In this document: positions 6,224 through 11,719 of the stretch, piece by piece
Position numbering within the stretch: position 1 is the first letter of the stretch
How the letters are laid out: every line of letters begins with the position of its first letter
Source: Frankia sp.
GTDB taxonomy: Bacteria > Actinomycetota > Actinomycetes > Frankiales > Frankiaceae
Assembly (NCBI GenBank): GCA_019689615.1
Contig: JADGHD010000092.1
Span: forward strand, 1 to 11,719
Direction of reading: 5' to 3'
DNA: 11,719 nucleotides
Made by a program: the position numbers and the translations under genes
Notes under the pieces: model-generated
Told to the model about the DNA's origin: nothing
Databases searched by the model: none
Seen by the model: only the letters and a program-made list of their open reading frames with translations

Positions 6224-7732
6224 TCACCGGCCGTCGGGGGCGGCGGCCGGGATGCTGTGGTTGGCGCGGATCATGCCGGTCGGGTCGACGGCGGCGCGGA
6301 CCGCGCGCAGCCGCCGGTAGACCTCGGGCCGGAAGAGCTCGGCCGGATCGACCGCCTTCTCCACGAAGCTGGAGAACAGCCCGCTGGCCAGCGGGCTCAT
6401 CGGCGCGGTCATGGCGGACAGCGCCGCGTGGACGTCGGCCGAGGACACCGCGTCGGTGACGGCGCCGACGCCGAACAGCATGTACTCGCCTGGCATCCGG
6501 TCGAGCGCGCCGTGGCCCGGCAGCGGGCGGGAGAAGGCGCCGCCGAGGTGGCGGATCTCCACGCTGATCAGCGGGGAGTTGGCGCCCGGCCCGCATGCGG
6601 CGACCAGGCCGTCGACCGCCTCGGCGGTCAGGTCCCCCAGCACGAGGCCGCCGCCCTGATAGGGGACCGGCTCCGGCGGGTCCATGTGCATCTCGGCGAG
6701 CGCAGCCGGCGGGACCATCGCGACCGTGTCCATGACCGGGCCCAGCTCGCGCAGCGGCCGCACCAGCTCGGCGCCGCTGTCCTCGTCGCCCAGGAAGAAC
6801 ACCTCGACCAGGCTGAACGCCTTGCCGCGCAGCGGCTCGGGCGCCTCCTCGATGGGCGGGATCTGGATCATGCGGCCAACCGAGGTCATCTCGTCGGGCA
6901 CGGTCCTGGTCCAGGCGTTCCAGGCGTGCAGCACCTCGGCGGCCCGCTCCAGCGGGAAGAACAGGTGACCGGCGTACACCGCCCGCACCGGGAAGATCTT
7001 GAATTCCAGCGCGGTGACCACGCCGAAGTTGCCACCGCCGCCGCGCAGCGCCCAGAACAGCTCCGGCTCGTTGTCCTGGTCGACCCAGCGCAGCCGGCCG
7101 TCCGCGGTGACGAGCTGGATCCGGGTGACGCTGTTCGTGGCCAGGCCGTGCTTGCGGCCGTACCAGCCGACGCCGCCGCCGAGCGAGTAGCCGACGATGC
7201 TCACATCGCCGGTGGAGCCGTGCAGCGCGTGGAAGCCCAGCTCGGACAGCTGCGGCACGACGTGCAGCCACTTGACCCCGGCGCCGACGGTGACCCGCTG
7301 GCGGTCGCTGTCGATCTGGATGTCCATCAGGTCGTCGGTGCGCAGAAGGATCATGCCCTCGACCGAGCCGAGCGGCTCGGCGTTGTGGCCGGTGCGCTGC
7401 GGCACGACGGTGAGCCCGTGCCGCGCGGCGAACCGGACGATCTCGACGACGTCCGCGGCACGCGCCGGACGGGCGATGATCCGCGGCCGCTGGTCGACGA
7501 CCAGGTTGTAGGCGCCCCGGGCGGCGTCCCAGCCGTCGTCTCCGGGCAGCAGCACCTTCCCGGCGATGGACGCGCTCAGCGCCGTGATGCCGTCCTCGAT
7601 GCTGCCGGCGGTCCGCGGGCCGTGGCCGTGACGGCGCCCGGCCGCGTTCGCGATCCCGGCCGCGAGTCTGGTGGGCAGGCTCCGGCGGGCGTGGCTGCCA
7701 CTCCTCGAGCCGGTTTCCGTGGTGTGCGCCAT
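6224..7732 (-). CDS. BBE-type FAD-binding oxidoreductase (FAD_binding_4 plus BBE domain)
   Basis: 502 residues, typical of berberine-bridge-enzyme-like oxidases and dehydrogenases. The FAD_binding_4 domain (about 80-250) has RPRIIARPARAADVVEIVRFA, VVPQRTGHN with the FAD-linking His H116, GYSLGGGVGWYGRKHGL (181-197) and FWALRGGGGNFGVVTALEF (226-244). The C-terminal BBE motif reads YRRLRAVRAAVDPTGMIRANHSIP. The position of the second flavin-linking Cys in bicovalent members is T174, so only a single covalent bond to FAD is expected. ATG 7732 has GGAAGGA 8 bases upstream. A start further out at 7834 lacks this and adds residues with no family similarity. The N-terminal 40 residues are Arg-rich (ARRSLPTRL) but without a hydrophobic stretch, so a Tat signal is unlikely. 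It is divergent from an ECF sigma factor gene. Substrate unknown; sugars and natural products are typical for the family. Confidence 0.92.
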   Translation of the reverse strand: MAHTTETGSRSGSHARRSLPTRLAAGIANAAGRRHGHGPRTAGSIEDGITALSASIAGKVLLPGDDGWDAARGAYNLVVDQRPRIIARPARAADVVEIVRFAARHGLTVVPQRTGHNAEPLGSVEGMILLRTDDLMDIQIDSDRQRVTVGAGVKWLHVVPQLSELGFHALHGSTGDVSIVGYSLGGGVGWYGRKHGLATNSVTRIQLVTADGRLRWVDQDNEPELFWALRGGGGNFGVVTALEFKIFPVRAVYAGHLFFPLERAAEVLHAWNAWTRTVPDEMTSVGRMIQIPPIEEAPEPLRGKAFSLVEVFFLGDEDSGAELVRPLRELGPVMDTVAMVPPAALAEMHMDPPEPVPYQGGGLVLGDLTAEAVDGLVAACGPGANSPLISVEIRHLGGAFSRPLPGHGALDRMPGEYMLFGVGAVTDAVSSADVHAALSAMTAPMSPLASGLFSSFVEKAVDPAELFRPEVYRRLRAVRAAVDPTGMIRANHSIPAAAPDGR

Positions 7733-7932
7733 TGGGGTCGTCCTTCCGCGTGTAGTCGGCGGGATCAGGGCCCGCTCGTCAGGAAAGGACGCGGCTTGGC
7801 GCCCAGGGACGCAGGACTTCGATGTCCGCTCCATGACATGTCGCCCGCCCGCGCCGGCCGCGTTTCCCCGGCATTCCCGGGATAACGTGCGGCGAGCTCT
7901 CGAGCGGGTGCGCGGTCAGAAAGGGGACACCT
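7733..7932. promoter_or_regulatory. Divergent spacer between FAD oxidoreductase and sigma factor genes
   Basis: A 200-bp region that should hold both promoters. Visible: the Shine-Dalgarno elements of both genes (GGAAGGA on the minus strand at 7741-7747; AAGGGG on the plus strand at 7921-7926), an 8-bp palindrome GACATGTC (7835-7842), and a -10-like TAACGT (7883-7888) on the plus strand. No matching -35 of the housekeeping type was found for TAACGT, so promoter placement is uncertain. Confidence 0.55.
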
Positions 7933-8640
7933 ATGGCGGCCACGCTGGCCACTGGGGAAACCAGCAGGTCAGGGCAGGGTGGTGCTAGCACCACCGCCGG
8001 CTCCACGGCGCGCGCGACATTCCTGTCGCCCGACGAGCCGAGTGTCCTGTTCGCCGCCGTCCGCGCATTCATCGCCCGTCGCGTTTCTGACCGGATGGAC
8101 GCCGAGGATGTCGCGCAGGAAGCCCTGCTGCGGATCTACCAGAAAATCGGGGAGCTGCGCGACGCGGCCGCCTTCGAATGCTGGGCCTTCCGGGTGGCGC
8201 GCAACGCGGTGACCGACTACTACCGCTACCGGACCCGCCGGCCGGTACCCATCGACCTCGTCGAGCTGAGCGGGGACGGCGCCGAGGGGATGGCCATCGC
8301 CGGCCTTCTCGCCGGCGGTGGCGTCGCCGAGATGGTGACGGCGGGGCCGGATGACGACCCGGCCGACGGCGCCGACGAGCTCGCCGCCCTGGTGCCGTAC
8401 GCGCTCGGCCGGCTGCCCGCGGCCTACCGGGAGGCCCTGGAGCTGACCGACCTGGGCGGGATGAGCCAGGACCGGGCCGCCGCCCGGCTCGGGCTGTCCG
8501 CGTCCGGCCTGAAGTCCCGGGTCCAGCGGGGCCGCCGGCTGCTGCGGGCCGAGCTCGCGCAGTGCCGCCAGGCCGGGGCTGGCGTGCTGCCCGTCGGCGC
8601 CGCCGCCCGGCGGCCGGGCCTGTTGCGGGCCGCGGGCTGA
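7933..8640 (+). CDS. ECF-like sigma-70 family RNA polymerase sigma factor
   Basis: 235 residues. Region 2 (about 37-103) shows RMDAEDVAQEALLRIYQKI and WAFRVARNAVTDYYRYRTRR, the core-binding and -10-recognition helices. After a loop rich in Gly, Ala and Asp (112-148), region 4 (149-208) has LVPYALGRLPAAYREALELTD and the helix-turn-helix MSQDRAAARLGLSASGLKSRVQRGRRLLR. The KSRVQRGR ending followed by a Cys (C211) recalls SigZ-like members. The N-terminal 35 residues are Ala/Gly/Ser/Thr-rich and probably disordered. The tail after region 4 is only about 25 residues, so this is not an ECF41-type protein with a fused SnoaL domain. ATG has AAGGGG 6 bases upstream. No anti-sigma gene follows; a hairpin ends the transcript. 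Regulation of the divergent oxidoreductase gene is possible but not shown. Confidence 0.9.
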   Translation: MAATLATGETSRSGQGGASTTAGSTARATFLSPDEPSVLFAAVRAFIARRVSDRMDAEDVAQEALLRIYQKIGELRDAAAFECWAFRVARNAVTDYYRYRTRRPVPIDLVELSGDGAEGMAIAGLLAGGGVAEMVTAGPDDDPADGADELAALVPYALGRLPAAYREALELTDLGGMSQDRAAARLGLSASGLKSRVQRGRRLLRAELAQCRQAGAGVLPVGAAARRPGLLRAAG

Positions 8641-8681
8641 CCAACGCGGCCCGCGCCTGGATGCGGGCGGGGCGCCGCGCG

Positions 8682-8715
8682 GCCGCTGGCGCGGGTGCTG
8701 GCCGGCGCCAGCGGC
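8682..8715. terminator. Strong hairpin terminator between sigma factor and LLM gene
   Basis: GCCGCTGGCGC (8682-8692) and GCGCCAGCGGC (8705-8715) form a perfect 11-base stem with a 12-base loop in the 80-base gap between convergent stops (8640 and 8721). There is no T-run. It can work in both directions. Confidence 0.75.
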
Positions 8716-8720
8716 GGCGG

Positions 8721-9728
8721 TCAGGCCGGCGGCGCGGCGGCCGGCTCGCCGGCTGGGTGGTGGTCGGCCAGCAGCGGGGCCACCCGGGTGCAGATGACCC
8801 GCACGTTCTCGGCGACCATCTCCTCCGGCATCCCCGAGACCGACGCCCACAGGTAGACGGTCTCGACGGGGGCGCCCGTGGTGTGCTCCCGGATCGCGGC
8901 GGCCACCTCCTCCGGGGTGCCGTAGAGCAGCGACGTCAGCGCCGGGCCGATGCCGCGGGCCCGCATCCGCTCCGGGTCGGCCGGCCGGGGCGCTGGCTGG
9001 TCCGTGCCGTCGACCGAGTGACGGCGGTAGGAGTTGGACTGGTGGGCGACGTGGCGGGCGACGGCCGGCCACGCCTTCTCCGGGTCCTGCGCCGCCCAGG
9101 CCTGCACCAGGCCGGCCATCCGGGCGCCGGCCGGGTCGTGCCCGGACTCGATCAGCCCGTCCCGGTAGGGCGGCCACAGGACCGGGTCGACCGACAGCAG
9201 CGACTCGCCGAGCAGTCCGGCCCGGCGCGCGCCCTTCGGGCCCTGGTAGCCCAGCCAGATCGGCAGCCGGTCCTGCGCCGGCCGCGGCGTCACCCCGCCG
9301 GGCCCCCACAGCCGGCGCAGCTGCCGGGCGCGCTCGTCGGTGTCCCGGTAGCGGTCCGCGAACGCGCCGCCGAACAGGTCGAACTCGGCCTGCCGGTACC
9401 CGGCGCCGATGCCGAGCTCCAGCCGGCCGCCGCTGATCAGGTCGACCACGGCCGCCTCCTCGGCCAGGTGCGCCGGATGGCGCAGCGGCGCGATGACGAC
9501 GCCGGTTCCGATCCGGACCCGCCTCGTCCTGGCCGCCACCGCCGCGGCCATCGTCAGCGGCTGTGGCAGGTAGCCGTCGTCGAAGAGGTGGTGCTCGGTG
9601 AACCAGACCGAGTGGCAGCCGAGACGCTCGGCTTCCTCGCACATCTCCAGCGTGAAGCCGTAGAGCCGGCTCGTGTCGACCGGCCACTCGGTCGGGTTGC
9701 GCAGGTCGAAGTAGAGCCCGACGTTCAC
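8721..9728 (-). CDS. LLM-class flavin-dependent oxidoreductase (luciferase-like, FMN or F420)
   Basis: 335 residues with the luciferase-like TIM-barrel pattern: MNVGLYFDLRNP at the start, CEEAERLGCHSVWFTEHHLFDDGYLPQP (31-58), RRVRIGTGVVIAPLRHPAHLAEEAA (69-93), DLISGGRLELGIGAGYRQAEFDLFG (96-120) and LPIWLGYQGPKGARRAG. The family uses FMNH2 or F420 for mono-oxygenation or hydride transfer; which one cannot be decided from sequence alone, though F420 use is common in actinomycetes. The GTG start overlaps the stop of the SnoaL-like gene as GTGA, with GGAG 7 bases upstream, so the pair is translationally coupled. The C-terminus is an Ala/Pro-rich tail. Substrate unknown. Confidence 0.91.
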   Translation of the reverse strand: MNVGLYFDLRNPTEWPVDTSRLYGFTLEMCEEAERLGCHSVWFTEHHLFDDGYLPQPLTMAAAVAARTRRVRIGTGVVIAPLRHPAHLAEEAAVVDLISGGRLELGIGAGYRQAEFDLFGGAFADRYRDTDERARQLRRLWGPGGVTPRPAQDRLPIWLGYQGPKGARRAGLLGESLLSVDPVLWPPYRDGLIESGHDPAGARMAGLVQAWAAQDPEKAWPAVARHVAHQSNSYRRHSVDGTDQPAPRPADPERMRARGIGPALTSLLYGTPEEVAAAIREHTTGAPVETVYLWASVSGMPEEMVAENVRVICTRVAPLLADHHPAGEPAAAPPA

Positions 9729-10135
9729 GCGCCGGCTCCGATGGCGATCCGGCGGTGGTGCAGCCGCCAGCCGGACGTCGTCCGGACCAGCTCGTCGTAG
9801 TAACGGCCGGCGCCAGCGAGAACGGCGGCCCCGTCCACCGTGCGGTAGAAGGTGAACGGCGTGTGGGCGGCGGCCTTGTCCCCGTCCACCGCGATCTCCG
9901 ACGTGCCGAGGACGTGCATCGTGCCGGAACCCGGTCCGGTAGCCCCGGCCTCCCGCAGGGCGAGCGTGCCGGCGCGCATCTGCGCGGAGCCCTGCCTGGT
10001 CGGCGCGCCGGTCACCGCCAGCACCGCGTCGTCGGTGAACAGCTCCACGTACTCGTCGACCGTCCCGGTGTCGCTCATCCGGGCGACCCGCGCCAGCAGG
10101 TTCCTGATCGCGATGTCGTCCACGTCTGCCGCCAC
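9725..10135 (-). CDS. SnoaL/NTF2-like small protein
   Basis: 136 residues from GTG 10135, a typical size for SnoaL-like NTF2-fold proteins (cyclases, isomerases, or partner proteins with a cone-shaped pocket). The pattern fits: IRNLLARVARMSDTGTVDEYVELFTDDAVLAV (helix pair then first strand), TMHVLGTSEIAVDGDKAAAHTPFTFYRT (strands), and GRYYDELVRTTSGWRLHHRRIAI (the C-terminal strands with the family's G-W-R). GGGAGG 5 bases before GTG 10135 fixes the start; the same frame extends to 10306 but adds an Arg-rich, non-family sequence. It is co-translated with the LLM oxidoreductase downstream, so the two probably act on the same compound (inference). No catalytic assignment is possible. Confidence 0.85.
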   Translation of the reverse strand: MAADVDDIAIRNLLARVARMSDTGTVDEYVELFTDDAVLAVTGAPTRQGSAQMRAGTLALREAGATGPGSGTMHVLGTSEIAVDGDKAAAHTPFTFYRTVDGAAVLAGAGRYYDELVRTTSGWRLHHRRIAIGAGA

Positions 10136-10140
10136 TACGT

Positions 10141-10146
10141 CCTCCC
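10141..10146 (-). promoter_or_regulatory. Shine-Dalgarno GGGAGG that fixes the SnoaL-like start
   Basis: GGGAGG on the minus strand sits 5 bases before GTG 10135. The longer in-frame starts at 10306 and 10294 have no comparable site. Confidence 0.7.
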
Positions 10147-10155
10147 GTCGCGCGT

Positions 10156-10239
10156 TCAACCCGCGGCGCCGTCGCCGCCGGCGGCTGGCGCCAGCACCTG
10201 GTTCATCCAGCCGTAGCTGCCGGTGGTGCCGAGCCATCC
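10156..10239 (-). pseudogene. Possible C-terminal remnant of a lost gene (28 codons)
   Basis: One minus-strand frame reads GWLGTTGSYGWMNQVLAPAA and a few more residues to a TGA at 10158-10156, just upstream of the SnoaL-like Shine-Dalgarno. It has the look of a real C-terminus: the Y-x-W-M-N element recalls the end of DUF3237-type proteins (Y-x-W-L-N). Upstream, the frame carries only non-descript sequence and no convincing start. It could be chance. Very uncertain. Confidence 0.22.
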
Positions 10240-10348
10240 CGGCTGCGGCGAGGCCCTCTGGCGATGCACGGAGAGAAAGCTCGATATCCGGCATCGCCGC
10301 AGCCAAGGCCGCAGTCTGCCGTTGCCGGCGGGCCGGGGCGACCGTTTG

Positions 10349-11578
10349 CTAACCCGCGCCGGTGGTGTGGTCGGTCGTGCTGGCCTTGCTGTGGCGGGCC
10401 AGGAAGCGGGCGAGCAGGGGAGTGAACACCAGGACGACGAGCAGCCGGGCGACCTGGACGGCGGTCACGTAGGTGATGTCGCTGCCGCTGTCGGCGGCGA
10501 TGGCCAGGACGGCGAACAGGCCGCCCGGGGTGGTGGCCAGGTAGGCGGTAAGGCCGTCGACCGGGGTGGCGAGCGTGAGCAGGGCGCCCATGCCCGCGCT
10601 CGCGGCGATCACCCCGATGATGATCAGAAAGACCGCCGGCAGCATGCGCAGGATCGAACGCATGCTCTCCCGGGTGAACCGCAGCCCGACCTGGCTGCCG
10701 ATGATGGCGTAGGCGAGCCACTGCAGCGGCCCCGGAACGCCGACGGCGCCGAACCAGCCGGCGTCCACGACCACGGAGGCGATCAACAGCGGCACGAGCA
10801 GCGTCGACGTGGTGAACGGCAGCAACCGGGCAAGAAGCAGGCCCGACACCAGGCAGACCGCGACGTACAGCAGGCTCGGGCCGAGCCGCGGATGGGTCGC
10901 CACGAGCGTGCCGACGCCGTGCGGCGGGTCGAAGACCACCGACGTCACCAGCGGCAGGGTGACGACGACGATGAAGACCCGCAGGTACTGGGTGACGGTC
11001 ACGACCCGGTCGTCGGCCCCGAGGTCGCGCGCCACCGCGACGACGCCCGACGCCCCGCCAGCGATCATCGCGAACGCGCCGGTCACGTCGGACACGTCGC
11101 GGCGCAGGGCGAGCACACGCCCCGCCGCGAGGCTGATCAGGATGGTTCCGAGCGTGACACCGATGATCGTCAGCGTGTCCCCGCTCATCGCCCGAAGCGC
11201 CGAGTAGCTCACGCTCGTCCCGATGATCACGCCAAGCAGACCCTGGCCGAACGTGGTGACCTGCTTGGGCACGTCGAGCTTGGTGGTGCCGAACAACCCC
11301 TGCACCATCCCGCCGAACAGTGCCCCGAACAGCACCGGGCTTGGCAGGCCGGCCAGCGAGAACGGCACGCTCAGGGCGGCCGTCACGGCCAGGACGACAA
11401 GGACCGCCCTTAGCTGATCACGTCGGCCGGTTCGACCGCTCCGTCGGGGTTCCTGCTCTCCGGTCGGTCCCCGCGCGGTGGGCTGCTGCTCCGCAGCGCC
11501 GCGACCGTCACCCTCGGCATTGCTGGATTCGTCGGGGATGCCCGCCGCCCGGGTCCGGCGGCGGAGGCGAAACGGCAT
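10349..11578 (-). CDS. Second AbrB-family (duplicated-domain) integral membrane protein
   Basis: 409 residues from ATG 11578, the same family as the plus-strand gene at 5002. Repeat 1: LPSPVLFGALFGGMVQGLFG, QGLLGVIIGTSV, MIAGGASGVVAV...QYLRVFIVVV. Repeat 2: TTSTLLVPLLIASVVVDAG, AYAIIGSQVGLRFT, YLATTPGGLFAVLA...QVARLLVVL. The shared elements YLATTPGG and (A/G)YA(L/I)IG(T/S)QVGL tie the two proteins together. It differs by a charged cytosolic N-terminal tail of about 57 residues (MPFRLRRRTRAAG onward, rich in Arg, Glu and Gly), absent from the other copy. The same frame extends to GTG 11638; neither start has a clear Shine-Dalgarno, so the ATG is chosen provisionally. Probable transporter, ligand unknown. 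It lies upstream of the SnoaL-LLM pair on the same strand, 213 bases away. Confidence 0.86.
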   Translation of the reverse strand: MPFRLRRRTRAAGIPDESSNAEGDGRGAAEQQPTARGPTGEQEPRRSGRTGRRDQLRAVLVVLAVTAALSVPFSLAGLPSPVLFGALFGGMVQGLFGTTKLDVPKQVTTFGQGLLGVIIGTSVSYSALRAMSGDTLTIIGVTLGTILISLAAGRVLALRRDVSDVTGAFAMIAGGASGVVAVARDLGADDRVVTVTQYLRVFIVVVTLPLVTSVVFDPPHGVGTLVATHPRLGPSLLYVAVCLVSGLLLARLLPFTTSTLLVPLLIASVVVDAGWFGAVGVPGPLQWLAYAIIGSQVGLRFTRESMRSILRMLPAVFLIIIGVIAASAGMGALLTLATPVDGLTAYLATTPGGLFAVLAIAADSGSDITYVTAVQVARLLVVLVFTPLLARFLARHSKASTTDHTTGAG

Positions 11579-11719
11579 GGCGAACGCATAGTACGTACCG
11601 CCGGCTTGCGGCCTCGGCACATGTGTCCGAGCCGACACGGCTCGCGCAGCCGCCGTCGGCGTGGCCCCTGACGGGTGCCGGGCGACCGGCGGTGGGCGCC
11701 CACGGCGGGGCGCTCGTCC
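11579..11719. other. Upstream region of the right-hand AbrB-family gene, to window edge
   Basis: No gene is recognised here. It contains the palindrome GTACGTAC (11591-11598) and a TACTAT hexamer on the minus strand 9 bases before the ATG, a possible -10. A hairpin CGAGCC (11628-11633) / GGCTCG (11639-11644) interleaves with GTGTC (11623-11627) / GACAC (11634-11638). The last 75 bases show nothing recognisable. Confidence 0.4.

Larger units (their letters stand above)
10136..10348. other. Intergenic stretch upstream of SnoaL-LLM pair
   Basis: 213 bases between the stop of the right-hand AbrB-family gene and the SnoaL-like start. It holds the possible remnant above and an inverted repeat GCGATGC (10261-10267) / GCATCGC (10291-10297) with a 23-base loop, and should contain the promoter of the SnoaL-LLM pair. 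No convincing -10/-35 pair was found, so read-through from the AbrB-family gene on the same strand is also possible. Confidence 0.5.

Noticed and set aside
7733..7834. Upstream start for the FAD oxidoreductase
   Set aside because: The added 34 residues lack family similarity, and GGAAGGA is correctly placed for ATG 7732.
6257..7885. A 542-codon plus-strand frame opposite the FAD oxidoreductase
   Set aside because: Antisense shadow with His/Gln/Asp-rich sequence and no domain.
7933..8640. ECF41-type sigma factor with SnoaL control domain
   Set aside because: Only about 25 residues follow region 4; the SnoaL-like protein in this window is a separate gene on the other strand.
10136..10306. Longer start for the SnoaL-like gene
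   Set aside because: The extension is Arg-rich (an R7 run) and unlike the family; GGGAGG precedes GTG 10135.
10223..11413. A 396-codon plus-strand frame opposite the second AbrB-family gene
   Set aside because: Shadow frame rich in Gln, Asp, Arg and His; the minus strand has a clear duplicated membrane domain.
1..11719. CRISPR, phage, insertion sequence, tRNA or toxin-antitoxin system
   Set aside because: No regular repeats, transposase, cloverleaf sequence or small toxin-like gene pair was seen on either strand.

Overview
The window is very GC-rich, with G or C at almost every third codon position, frequent GTG starts and many 4-base stop/start overlaps. F420/FMN-type luciferase-like oxidoreductases and BBE-type flavoproteins are present. 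This fits a high-GC actinomycete, and the gene content resembles Frankia or a relative; that assignment is inference, since no rRNA or marker gene is present. No tRNA, rRNA, insertion sequence, transposase or CRISPR array is visible. The region reads as accessory metabolic chromosome.

Left part (1-4802, all minus strand): a tightly coupled five-gene operon read right to left. It encodes a nitrilase-superfamily hydrolase, a GntR/YtrA-type regulator with an unrecognised C-terminal domain, a 4,5-dihydroxyphthalate decarboxylase-family protein, an HpaB-type FADH2-dependent monooxygenase, and an amidase-signature enzyme that runs off the left edge. Three of its four junctions are 4-base overlaps; the fourth is a 12-base gap whose Shine-Dalgarno directly follows the stop codon. 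The enzymes suggest breakdown of an aromatic or heterocyclic compound carrying amide/nitrile and carboxyl groups: C-N hydrolysis, decarboxylation and ring hydroxylation. The substrate cannot be read from the sequence. Two enzymes show substitutions at family active-site positions (nitrilase Lys to Arg; HpaB Tyr to His and His to Asn), so the chemistry may be atypical.

Centre-left (4803-6084): a 199-bp divergent control region with a 14-bp perfect palindrome and a good promoter candidate for a leaderless mRNA, then a plus-strand AbrB-family (duplicated-domain) membrane protein. It may be the transporter partner of the operon, and the embedded GntR protein may act on this region (inference).

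Centre (6085-8720): convergent hairpin terminators, a minus-strand BBE-type FAD oxidoreductase, a 200-bp divergent spacer, and a plus-strand ECF-like sigma factor with no anti-sigma gene beside it, ended by a strong hairpin.

Right part (8721-11719, minus strand): a translationally coupled pair (SnoaL/NTF2-like protein, then luciferase-like flavin oxidoreductase), an intergenic stretch with a possible gene remnant, and a second AbrB-family membrane protein. Three flavoenzymes of different families, two AbrB-family membrane proteins and two regulators lie within 11.7 kb. The flavin reductase that HpaB-type enzymes need is not in the window.
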